Shown here: positions 25,080 through 32,392 of the stretch, piece after piece
Numbering within the stretch: the stretch's first letter is position 1
Layout of the letters: every line of letters begins with the position of its first letter
Origin: JAJZVS01 sp963708095
GTDB lineage: Bacteria; Pseudomonadota; Alphaproteobacteria; Acetobacterales; Acetobacteraceae
Assembly: GCA_963708095.1 (NCBI GenBank)
Contig: OY970182.1
Coordinates: 4,464,001-4,528,000 of the forward strand
Direction: 5' to 3'
DNA: 64,000 nt
Made by a program: the position numbers and the translations under genes
The notes under the pieces: generated by a model
What the model was told of the DNA's origin: nothing
The model's input: the letters and a program-made list of their open reading frames with translations, nothing else
Database searches by the model: none

Positions 25080-25205
25080 TCAGCCGTTGCCGCCGGGGCA
25101 GCAATAACCGTTGTACTGCTGCTGCGGCTGCGCGGCGGACGCCATCGTCGCGCCGGCCGATGCCAGCAGTCCGAGCATCAGGAACGCAGCGAAGAATTTC
25201 TTCAT
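25080..25205 (-). CDS. 41-residue secreted peptide, ECF-controlled
   Basis: A very short protein with a clear signal peptide (MKKFFAAFLMLGLLASAGATMASA) leaving a mature part of about 17 residues, AAQPQQQYNGYCCPGGNG. The vicinal Cys-Cys and Gly-Gly-Asn-Gly end are notable; the same GGNG motif repeats in the secreted protein at 49596-49886. GGAG six bases before the ATG at 25205 decides this start over the in-frame ATG four codons upstream. An ECF-type promoter lies about 90 bases upstream. I do not recognise the family; a role as a metal- or redox-active envelope peptide is speculation. Confidence 0.75.
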   Translation of the reverse strand: MKKFFAAFLMLGLLASAGATMASAAQPQQQYNGYCCPGGNG

Positions 25206-25294
25206 CGTCAACTCCATCCGTTTGGGTTCATGGACCGTGTGGCCCTGTGGGACAGGCCTGAGGTCACGGCGTTGCTGTCGTGCCTCGGCTGACA

Positions 25295-25319
25295 GACGAA
25301 GGCGGCGGGGGATTATTCC
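25295..25319 (-). promoter_or_regulatory. ECF-type promoter for the 41-residue secreted peptide
   Basis: On the minus strand GGAAT (25319-25315), 16 bases, CGTC (25298-25295), continuing TGTC; extended match GGAATAA-N14-CGTCT. It points to the gene at 25205 with about 90 bases of leader. Together with the promoter at 25482 it occupies the otherwise empty 350-base gap 25206-25555. Confidence 0.65.
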
Positions 25320-25481
25320 CCGCCGTTGCCGATCACGGCGCCGCGATCGCCGCACCTGCCGGTCGGGGGGGCCCGGGCTCCGGTTTCCGACGATGTCGGT
25401 CAGGAGGGCGGCCCGGTAGGGCCCGCAGCCGCGTCCCCGCGCAACGGAGTCGGCAATACGCCTGGCCGCGTCGGCAGAGCG

Positions 25482-25506
25482 GGAATAAAAGTGATCCTCG
25501 GGCGTC
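25482..25506 (+). promoter_or_regulatory. Autoregulatory ECF-type promoter of the sigma/anti-sigma operon
   Basis: GGAAT (25482-25486), 16 bases, CGTC (25503-25506), continuing TCCC, 50 bases before the sigma-factor start. GGAAT/CGTC with a 16-base spacer is the classical layout of ECF promoters, and autoregulation is usual for such operons. Confidence 0.7.
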
Positions 25507-25555
25507 TCCCTGGCATGGCCCGGCCAGGGCCGCCGCAGAACGTGGGTGCTCGGGC

Positions 25556-26059
25556 ATGTCGATGCTGTCGAAACTGGAGGAGAACATCCCCTCCTTGCGC
25601 CGCTACGCCTGGAGCCTGATGCGCCAGTCGAGCGACGCGGACGATCTGGTGCAGGACTGCCTGGTTCGCGCGCTCGACCGGATCGAGACCGTGCGGGCCG
25701 AGGGCGACCTGCGTCCGTGGCTGTTCGCGATCATGCACAATCTCTACGTCAGCCGCTGGCGACGGATGCAACGCCACCCGGAGGTGGCCGCCGACGATGT
25801 CGAGGCGGAGCTGGCGATGCCAGCGGCCCAGCCGGCCAGCATGGAGATGCGGCTCGCACTGCGCGGTCTGGCACAACTGCCGGAGGATCAGCGCCGGGTC
25901 ATTCTGCTGGTTGCGGTGGAAGGCTTCCAATATGACGAAGTCGCACGCATGCTCGAAATTCCGATCGGAACCGTCATGTCGCGGTTGAGCCGGGCCAGGG
26001 ACAAACTGCGGGATCTGATGGAGGGGCGGGAACGGCCCCAGCTGCGGAGGGTGAAATGA
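25556..26059 (+). CDS. ECF-family RNA polymerase sigma factor
   Basis: 167-residue sigma-70 family factor with only regions 2 and 4. Region 2 shows LRRYAWSLMRQSSDADDLVQDCLVRALDR and RPWLFAIMHNLYVSRWRR; region 4 shows LPEDQRRVILLVAVEGFQYDEVARMLEIPIGTVMSRLSRARDKLR, the helix-turn-helix that reads the -35. The first ATG after the promoter (25556) is taken; a second ATG two codons later is possible and neither has a strong ribosome site. It overlaps the anti-sigma gene by 4 bases. Its targets can be read from the three matching promoters nearby. The inducing signal is unknown; the molybdoenzyme context suggests envelope oxidative stress. Confidence 0.93.
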   Translation: MSMLSKLEENIPSLRRYAWSLMRQSSDADDLVQDCLVRALDRIETVRAEGDLRPWLFAIMHNLYVSRWRRMQRHPEVAADDVEAELAMPAAQPASMEMRLALRGLAQLPEDQRRVILLVAVEGFQYDEVARMLEIPIGTVMSRLSRARDKLRDLMEGRERPQLRRVK

Positions 26060-26850
26060 ACAACCAGGCAAGCCCGATCGGCGAAGACGATCTGCATGCC
26101 TACGTGGATGGGCAGCTTGATGCCGAGCGCCGGGCGACGGTCGAGCGCTATCTCGCCGACCATCCGGACGCCGCGGCGCGGATCGCCGGATGGCAGGCCG
26201 GCGATCAGGCGCTGCGTGACGCGCTGGCCTGGAAGCTCCAGGAGCCGGTCCCCGTCGCGCTCAATCTTGCCCGCATGGTCGAAGGGCGGCTGGTCGAAGC
26301 CCGGCAGGCGCGGCGCTTTGGGCTCTGGCAGATCGCCGCTGGTGTCGTGCTCGCGTTCGCGATCGGCTCCGGGTCGGGATGGATGGCCCGCGGGCCGCGC
26401 GCGTCAACCGGACTTGCCGCGGTGGGGCTGGAGGCCGCGGCCGCCTACCGGGTGTTTGCGACCGATCCCATGCACCCGGTCGAGTTCGGCGCCGGCCAGA
26501 AGGTGCAACTGGTCCGCTGGGTGACGCGGCGGCTCGGCCGCCCGGTCTCGCCACCCGATCTCTCGGCGGCGGGTTACCGGCTGATGGGCGGACGCATGCT
26601 CGCGACGCAGGACGGCCCAGCCTGCATGTTTCTTTACGATAATGCTCAGGGCCAACGCATCACCTTGTTCGTGCGGCCAATGCAGAAACGCGACATGAAC
26701 GCCGCGATGCGCCCGATGCATGTCAAGGACGCGACCGGCTTCGCCTGGGCCCGCAACGGCCTCGGCTTCGGGCTCTTCACCGGCGCGCCGTTGCCGGTTC
26801 TGCACGAACTCTCCAATCGCGCCAGGAGTGAGATGGCCCTTGGGACTTGA
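26056..26850 (+). CDS. Transmembrane anti-sigma factor (RsiW-like)
   Basis: 264-residue membrane protein. The cytoplasmic N-terminal domain has DDLHAYVDGQLDAERRATVERYL, the signature of RsiW-type anti-sigma factors, but without the His-x3-Cys-x2-Cys zinc motif. One membrane helix follows (about residues 92-113, WQIAAGVVLAFAIGSGSGWM), and the C-terminal half lies in the periplasm. It should hold the sigma factor encoded by the overlapping upstream gene until an envelope signal releases it. Confidence 0.9.
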   Translation: MNNQASPIGEDDLHAYVDGQLDAERRATVERYLADHPDAAARIAGWQAGDQALRDALAWKLQEPVPVALNLARMVEGRLVEARQARRFGLWQIAAGVVLAFAIGSGSGWMARGPRASTGLAAVGLEAAAAYRVFATDPMHPVEFGAGQKVQLVRWVTRRLGRPVSPPDLSAAGYRLMGGRMLATQDGPACMFLYDNAQGQRITLFVRPMQKRDMNAAMRPMHVKDATGFAWARNGLGFGLFTGAPLPVLHELSNRARSEMALGT

Positions 26851-26983
26851 GCGACCCCGGCGGAGCGCCGTCCGCGCCGGCGCCGACCGCCGCCAGGGGT
26901 CTTGACGCCGGCATCCGCCCGGTCCTGCATGGCTGCAACGACCGGCGATGTGCCGGCGAAGAGCCACCTGGGAGGACGCAAGG

Positions 26984-28360
26984 ATGGCCAGCACTTCGGC
27001 GGCAGAATTCGCCGCGCGCCTCGACCGCCTGCCCACGAACCGGTTCGTCTGGCGGCTGATTACCCTGATCTCGCTCGGCGCCTGCTTCGAGCTGTACGAC
27101 CTGTTCCTGACCGCCTACATCATCCCCGGCCTCGCGAAAGCCGGGATGTTCACGCCAGAGTCGCTCGGCGCCTTTGCCCTGCTCGCGCCGCTGAAGGTTG
27201 CCGGGCCGGGGACCTTCGTGTTCGCGCTGTTCGCCGGCTTGTGGGTGGGCACGCTCATCTTCGGCTGGGTGGCCGACGCCTTCGGGCGGCGCACCATCTT
27301 CACCTTCTCCCTGCTCTGGTACTCGGCGGCCACTCTGGTCATGGCCTTCCAAACCTCGGGTTTCGGCATCGACCTCTGGCGGTTCATCGCCGGCATCGGC
27401 ATCGGGGTCGAACTGGTCACGATTGATACCTACATCTCCGAGCTCATCCCCCGGCACGAACGCGGCCGGGCGTTTGCCTACAGCCAGTTCGTCAGCTTCT
27501 GCGCGGTCCCCGTGGTGGCGTTCCTCGCCTTCATGTTCGGGCCGGAGAACTGGCGCTGGGTGGTGGTGATCGGCGCGATCGGCGCGATCTTCATCTGGTG
27601 GCTGCGGCGTGGCCTGCCGGAAAGCCCGCGCTGGCTCGCCCGCCATGGCCGCCTGACGGAAGCCGAGGCGATCATCGTCAACATCGAAGCCCGGGCTACC
27701 GCGGAAGTGGGCACCCTGCCGCCGCCCGGCCTGCCGATCGAGGAAGAAGGTGAAGGCACCTTCGCCGAAATCTGGCAGCCGCCCTACGCCAAGCGCGCCA
27801 TCGTGCTGTCGATCTTCAATTTCTTCCAGACCTTCGGCTACTACGGCTTCGCCGCCTGGGTGCCCACCTTGTTGATCGCGAAAGGCATCCACGTCACCAC
27901 CAGCCTGGAATACGCGTTCATCATCGCCATCGCCAACCCGTTCGGCCCGCTGCTCGGCATGTTGGTCGCCGATCAGATGGAACGGAAATGGCAAATCGTC
28001 TGCGCGGCCATCTGCATCGCCGTGTTCGGGCTGCTGTTCGCACACCAATCGGGCACCACTACCTTGATCGTGCTCGGCGTGCTGATCACCCTGTCGAACA
28101 ACTGGCTGTCCTACTCGTTCCACAACTACCAGGCCGAGGTGTTCCCCACCCGCATCCGCGCCCGCGCGGTGGGCTTCGTCTATTCCTGGAGCCGCCTGTC
28201 GGCCGCCCTGTCGGGGCTCGCGATCGGCATCTTCCTCGGCGTCGGCGGCGTCGGCGCCGTGTTCGGCTTCATCGCCTTCGCCATGGCCGTGGTCGTCGTC
28301 GTGATCGGTGGGTTCGGCCCCGCAACGCGCGGCCTCGCCTTGGAGGCAATCGCGCATTAA
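26984..28360 (+). CDS. MFS transporter, paralogue of the 2780-4180 carrier
   Basis: 458-residue major facilitator with about 12 hydrophobic segments. ARLDRLPTNRFVW and FELYDLFLTAYIIPG at the start, ADAFGRRTIFT, ESPRWLARHGRLTEAE and PTRIRARAVGFVYSWSRLS track the 2780-4180 protein closely, so the two are recent paralogues. The start at 26984 is supported by GGGAGG nine bases upstream; an ATG-less extension to 26948 is rejected. A short palindromic repeat follows at once and gshB is next. Substrate unknown, probably an organic acid. Confidence 0.9.
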   Translation: MASTSAAEFAARLDRLPTNRFVWRLITLISLGACFELYDLFLTAYIIPGLAKAGMFTPESLGAFALLAPLKVAGPGTFVFALFAGLWVGTLIFGWVADAFGRRTIFTFSLLWYSAATLVMAFQTSGFGIDLWRFIAGIGIGVELVTIDTYISELIPRHERGRAFAYSQFVSFCAVPVVAFLAFMFGPENWRWVVVIGAIGAIFIWWLRRGLPESPRWLARHGRLTEAEAIIVNIEARATAEVGTLPPPGLPIEEEGEGTFAEIWQPPYAKRAIVLSIFNFFQTFGYYGFAAWVPTLLIAKGIHVTTSLEYAFIIAIANPFGPLLGMLVADQMERKWQIVCAAICIAVFGLLFAHQSGTTTLIVLGVLITLSNNWLSYSFHNYQAEVFPTRIRARAVGFVYSWSRLSAALSGLAIGIFLGVGGVGAVFGFIAFAMAVVVVVIGGFGPATRGLALEAIAH

Positions 28361-28465
28361 GACCAGGGGGCGCTGCCCCCCATGGACCCTTGGGACCCAA
28401 GCCAAGGGCTCGCCCTTGGAACCAGTCAGCGGGGTCCAGGGGGGCAGAGCCCCCTTGGCCTTACT
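28361..28465. repeat. Short member of the nested palindromic repeat family
   Basis: About 105 bases directly after the MFS stop with a left GACCAGGGGGCGCTGCCCCC part, a central CCAAGGGCTCGCCCTTGG hairpin and a right GGTCCAGGGGGGCAGAGCCC part ending in TTGGCCTTA. It keeps the outer halves of the long palindromes but lacks their large central arms. It probably ends or attenuates the MFS transcript before gshB. Confidence 0.75.
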
Positions 28466-28478
28466 GGGAGCCGCCCAC

Positions 28479-29447
28479 ATGAGCCTGCGCGTCGCGGTAC
28501 AGATGGATCCGATCGAGGGCATCAGCATCGATGCGGACTCGACATTCGCGTTGATGCTGGAGGCGCAACTGCGCGGCCATTCTCTGTGGCACTACGAAGT
28601 GCGCCACATGGCGCTGCACGAGGGTGCTCCCGGCGGCGGCAGTCGCCTGTTCGCCCGTGCCCGTCCGGTGATGGTCCAGCGCATGGCAGGCGCGCATTAT
28701 ACGTTCGGGGCTTCGGTGCGGCTCGATCTCGGCAGCATGGATGTGGTGCTGATGCGCCAGGATCCGCCGTTCGACATGGCCTATATCACCGCTACGCATC
28801 TGCTGGAGCACATCCATCCGCGCACCCTGGTGGTGAATGACCCGGCGTCCGTGCGCAATGCGCCGGAGAAGCTGCTGGTCACGCATTTCCCCGAGTTGAT
28901 GCCTCCGACCCTCATTACCTGGGACGTGGAGGCGATCCGCGCCTTCCGCGCGGAGTACCAGGACATCATCGTCAAGCCGCTGTTCGGCAACGGCGGCGCC
29001 GGCGTGTTCCGCATCAAGCCGGACGATGAGAACCTGGGATCGGTGCTGGAGATGCATTTCGCCCACTCCCGCGAACCCCTGATGATCCAGCGCTACGAAT
29101 CGGCGGTACGCCGCGGCGACAAGCGCATCATCCTGGTGGACGGGGAGCCGATGGGCGCGATCAACCGCGTTCCCGCCACCGGTGAGGCGCGGTCCAACAT
29201 GCATGTCGGCGGCCGGCCGGAGCGCTCCGGGCTGACCCCGCGCGACCGCGCGATCTGCGCCGCCATCGGTCCCACCCTGCGCGAGCAGGGGCTGATCTTC
29301 GTCGGCATCGACGTGATCGGCGACTACCTGACCGAGATCAACGTGACCTCGCCCACCGGCATCCAGGAGATCGATCGCTTTGACGGGGTGAACCTGGAAG
29401 CGGCGATCTGGGACCGTATCGAGGCGAAGGTGGCGGCCTCCGCGTAA
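28479..29447 (+). CDS. gshB: Glutathione synthase
   Basis: 322-residue ATP-grasp ligase that joins gamma-glutamylcysteine and glycine, the second step of glutathione synthesis. Recognisable are VAVQMDPIEGI at the N-terminus, MRQDPPFDMAYITATHLLE, VVNDPASVRNAPEKL, the ATP-grasp loop KPLFGNGGAGVFRI and the C-terminal FVGIDVIGDYLTEINVTSPTG. Length is normal for GshB (about 315-325). GGGAG lies eight bases before the ATG at 28479; the open frame upstream is inside the palindromic repeat and is rejected. Confidence 0.97.
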   Translation: MSLRVAVQMDPIEGISIDADSTFALMLEAQLRGHSLWHYEVRHMALHEGAPGGGSRLFARARPVMVQRMAGAHYTFGASVRLDLGSMDVVLMRQDPPFDMAYITATHLLEHIHPRTLVVNDPASVRNAPEKLLVTHFPELMPPTLITWDVEAIRAFRAEYQDIIVKPLFGNGGAGVFRIKPDDENLGSVLEMHFAHSREPLMIQRYESAVRRGDKRIILVDGEPMGAINRVPATGEARSNMHVGGRPERSGLTPRDRAICAAIGPTLREQGLIFVGIDVIGDYLTEINVTSPTGIQEIDRFDGVNLEAAIWDRIEAKVAASA

Positions 29448-29465
29448 GGCGGTGCTGATTTCGTG

Positions 29466-29505
29466 GGCCGATGCCAACGCCCGGAAGGGGGCGTCGGCAT
29501 CGGGC
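29466..29505 (+). terminator. Hairpin after gshB
   Basis: Arms CCGATGCCAACGCCC (29468-29482) and GGGCGTCGGCATCGG (29489-29503) pair with one mismatch, 20 bases after the gshB stop. No U-run follows, so termination is plausible rather than shown. Confidence 0.45.
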
Positions 29506-29507
29506 CA

Positions 29508-29603
29508 CTATGCGTGCCGACGCTCGCCGCGCCGTGCCGCCACGAACGCGCGCAGCAGCGTGTTGATGCGGGTCTGGTAGCCGGGGCCGACGCCGCGCCA
29601 GCA
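29508..29603 (-). pseudogene. Remnant of a BrnA-type antitoxin gene (C-terminal fragment)
   Basis: Reading the minus strand between gshB and dusB gives CWRGVGPGYQTRINTLLRAF followed by VAARRGERRHA and a stop. The GPGYQTRINxxLRAxV stretch is the characteristic C-terminus of BrnA antitoxins of BrnT/BrnA toxin-antitoxin pairs. Upstream in that frame there is no recognisable BrnA N-terminus and no brnT gene, and the space to dusB is too small for a full copy, so this is a decayed end fragment. The 312-base gap 29448-29759 otherwise holds only the hairpin above and the dusB leader. Confidence 0.5.
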
Positions 29604-29759
29604 GCGGCCAAGGTGCGGGGGGAAGAGTGAAAGCCCGGTGAAGGCGGGTCTCTGCCTGGCGGTCAGGTCTGCACCGGCGACTGTCTTCGTTCGATTCCGC
29701 CCTCGCGCGACTGCGGAGTGATTGCCCCGGCGGCGGTGTGGCGCTATCTTGCCCAAATC

Positions 29760-30881
29760 ATGGGCATCTGTCGTTTTCAAACCACAGCCTCGGCCGCCGA
29801 GTCGCGGGGCCTTGCACCGATCGCGCCCGGCCGTACTCCTCTCGGGCCCATTACTCTTGGTCCGGGCGTGCAGATCGACACGCCGGTCATTCTCGCCCCG
29901 ATGTCGGGCGTCACCGATCTGCCGTTCCGGCGCCTTGCCAAGCAGCAGGGCGCCGGCATGGTGGTCTCGGAAATGATCGCCTCCTGGGCCATGATCCGTG
30001 AAAACCGCACCACTCTGCGCATGGCCGAGGTCGACGGCGCCGGAGGGCTCAGCGCCGTCCAGCTCGCCGGCTGCGATCCGCAGGCGATGGCCGAGGCCGC
30101 GCGCCTCGCGGTCGATCGCGGCGCCGACCTGATCGATATCAACTTCGGCTGTCCGGTGAAGAAAGTGGCGATGGGCCAGTCCGCCGGCTCCGCCCTGATG
30201 CGCAATGAAGCCGCCGCCGCTGCCATCCTGGAAGCGACCGTGCGCGCCGTGCGGGTGCCCGTCACCCTGAAGATGCGCACCGGCTGGGACCACGCGAACC
30301 GCAACGCCCCCCGCCTCGCCGCCATCGCCGAGGCCGCCGGCATCCGCATGCTCACCGTGCACGGCCGCACCCGCCAACAATTCTACACCGGTACCGCGGA
30401 CTGGGACTTCATCGCCGAGGTGAAACAAGCCACCAGCCTCCCCCTCATCGCCAACGGCGACATCCTCACCGAGGACGACGCGGCCGAGGCGCTCACCCGC
30501 TCCGGCGCCGACGGGGTGATGATCGGCCGCGGCTGCTACGGCCGGCCATGGTTTCCTGCCCAGGTGGCGTACTACCTCCGCACCGGGGAGCGCCTGCCCG
30601 AACCGCCGCTGGCGGCGCAGAAATCCATCCTGCTCGCCCATTACGCGGCGATGCAGAGCCATTTCGGTACCGACCCGGGCCTGCGGCTCGCGCGCAAGCA
30701 CATCGGCTGGTACTCGCGCGGCCTGCCCGGCTCGGCCGAGTTTCGCGCCACGGTCAACCGCCTCGGCGACCCGGCCGACGTGCGCGCGCTGATCGACACG
30801 TTCTACGACCGGCTGATCGAAACCGGCGCGACGCGCATCCCGCCGACGCGCGCGGACGCGCTGACCGCGGAGGCCGCATGA
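29760..30881 (+). CDS. dusB: tRNA-dihydrouridine synthase B
   Basis: Flavin enzyme reducing uridine to dihydrouridine in tRNA. VILAPMSGVTDLPFRRLA binds FMN, C131 in DINFGCPVKK is the catalytic cysteine, and KMRTGWDH, VHGRTRQQFYTG and IANGDI continue the Dus signature. The ATG at 29760 gives 373 residues; a GTG at 29718 would add 14. It is first in the dusB(nifR3)-ntrBC-ntrYX order typical of Alphaproteobacteria and is followed after 16 bases by ntrB. Confidence 0.96.
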   Translation: MGICRFQTTASAAESRGLAPIAPGRTPLGPITLGPGVQIDTPVILAPMSGVTDLPFRRLAKQQGAGMVVSEMIASWAMIRENRTTLRMAEVDGAGGLSAVQLAGCDPQAMAEAARLAVDRGADLIDINFGCPVKKVAMGQSAGSALMRNEAAAAAILEATVRAVRVPVTLKMRTGWDHANRNAPRLAAIAEAAGIRMLTVHGRTRQQFYTGTADWDFIAEVKQATSLPLIANGDILTEDDAAEALTRSGADGVMIGRGCYGRPWFPAQVAYYLRTGERLPEPPLAAQKSILLAHYAAMQSHFGTDPGLRLARKHIGWYSRGLPGSAEFRATVNRLGDPADVRALIDTFYDRLIETGATRIPPTRADALTAEAA

Positions 30882-30897
30882 ACCCGAAGGTCCAGTC

Positions 30898-32040
30898 ATG
30901 AGTGGCGCCGTCACCAGCCGGCTGCGCGCTGCCATCAGCCGGGTGCGCGACCGTGCCCCGGCCATGCCCGATCCGGCGGGGCTGCTCGGCGCCCTGCCGG
31001 TGCCGATGGTCGTGCTCGATGCGGAAAATCGCTTCCGCTACGCCAACCACGCCGCCGAACAGTTCCTCGGCATCTCCACTGCCCATCTCGCGCAGTTGCG
31101 TCTGTCGGACCTGGTGCCGCTCGACAACCCGCTGTTCCTGCTGCTGGATCAGGTGCGCACGCACGAGGCCACCGTCTCCGACCACGACCTCACGCTCGAA
31201 AGCCCGCGTCTGCACAAGCCCGGCATCACCGTGCAAGGCTCGCCGCTGCCGGACGAACCGGGCGCCGTGGTGCTGGTGCTGCAGGATGCTTCGGCCGCCC
31301 GCGCGCTCGACCGGCAACTGGCGTTCCGCGGCGCCGCCCGCAGCGTCACCGGCATGGCTGCGATCCTGGCGCACGAGGTCAAAAATCCGCTTTCCGGCAT
31401 CCGCGGCGCCGCGCAGTTGCTGGAAGCCTCCGTCGCTCCCTCCGACCGCGAACTCGCCGTGCTGATCCGCGAGGAAGCCGACCGCATCCGCGACCTCGTC
31501 GACCGCATGGAGATGTTCAGCGAAAAACCGATCGTGCGCACCGCGGTGAACATCCACCGGGTGCTGGAACACGTGCGCAAACTGGCGCAATCGGGCTTCG
31601 CCCCAGCGACCCGCTTCCAGGAACTCTACGACCCGTCCCTGCCGCCCGTATGGGGCAATCGCGACCAGCTCGTGCAGGTGCTGCTCAACCTGGTGAAGAA
31701 CGCCGCCGAAGCGGTGGCCGATCAACCCAACGCGGAGATCGTGCTCGCCACCGGCTTCCAGCACGGCATGCGCCTCGCCGTGCCCGGCTCGACCAGTCGG
31801 CTCGACCTGCCACTGTATGCCTCCGTGCGCGACAACGGCCCCGGCATCCCCGAAGACATCCGCCCGCACCTGTTCGAACCCTTCGTCACCACCAAAACTG
31901 CCGGCAGCGGCCTCGGCCTCGCACTGGTTGCCAAAATCGTCGGCGACCACGGTGGTCTTATCGAAGTCGACAGCCGCCCGGGGCGCACCGAATTCCGCCT
32001 CCACCTGCCCGTCATGACCGAGGACGACCCGGCATGCTGA
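30898..32040 (+). CDS. ntrB: Nitrogen regulation sensor kinase NtrB (GlnL)
   Basis: 380-residue cytoplasmic histidine kinase. An N-terminal PAS domain (LPVPMVVLDAENRFRYANHAAEQFLG) is followed by the phospho-acceptor H159 in ILAHEVKNPLSGIRGAAQLLE and an ATPase domain with NLVKNAAEA, RDNGPGIP, LFEPFVTTK and GSGLGLALV. It responds to PII protein and controls NtrC phosphorylation. Its stop is followed not by ntrC, as usual, but by the 294-base palindrome at 32064-32357. Confidence 0.96.
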   Translation: MSGAVTSRLRAAISRVRDRAPAMPDPAGLLGALPVPMVVLDAENRFRYANHAAEQFLGISTAHLAQLRLSDLVPLDNPLFLLLDQVRTHEATVSDHDLTLESPRLHKPGITVQGSPLPDEPGAVVLVLQDASAARALDRQLAFRGAARSVTGMAAILAHEVKNPLSGIRGAAQLLEASVAPSDRELAVLIREEADRIRDLVDRMEMFSEKPIVRTAVNIHRVLEHVRKLAQSGFAPATRFQELYDPSLPPVWGNRDQLVQVLLNLVKNAAEAVADQPNAEIVLATGFQHGMRLAVPGSTSRLDLPLYASVRDNGPGIPEDIRPHLFEPFVTTKTAGSGLGLALVAKIVGDHGGLIEVDSRPGRTEFRLHLPVMTEDDPAC

Positions 32041-32063
32041 CGGCAGAGAGGGGGGGCGGGCCG

Positions 32064-32357
32064 CAGGAAGGAAGCAAGGCCAGGGGGCGCTGCCCCCTGG
32101 ACCCCCGCCAAGGGCTCGCCCTTGGAACCCTTCCGTTGGTTCCGTGCTGGTGGGGGGTGTCGCGGCTGGGCGTGGGGCGGCGGGGTGGCTGGGGCGCCAG
32201 GCAGGGACAGGGCGCACCAGCGCCCTGTCCCTGCCGGCGCCCCAGCCACCCCGCCGCCGCGACACCCCCCACCAGCACGGAACCAGATGATGGGGTCCAG
32301 GGGACGAGTTCCCTGGCGGGGTCCAGGGGCAGAGCCCCTGGCCTTGCTTGCTTCCTG
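32064..32357. repeat. Long nested palindromic repeat, copy 2, inserted between ntrB and ntrC
   Basis: 294 bases with outer arms CAGGAAGGAAGCAAGGCCAG and CTGGCCTTGCTTGCTTCCTG (one mismatch), inner arms around GTGCTGGTGGGG / CCCCACCAGCAC, and the central GGGACAGGGCGC / GCGCCCTGTCCC stem. Compared with copy 1 the flanking arm and the inner GTGCTGGTGG arm both differ, but on both sides in a pairing-preserving way. The right inner arm has lost about 10 bases. It lies inside the ntr operon and ends 35 bases before ntrC. Confidence 0.9.
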
Positions 32358-32392
32358 TCGCCCCTCCACCTGTCTGGCACCAGGAGCCATGC

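Noticed and set aside
24767..25261. Open frame through the triple-hairpin repeat copy A (about 164 codons)
   Set aside because: The frame is open in the repeat but copies B and C are interrupted or out of context, and no ribosome site or homologous protein is apparent.
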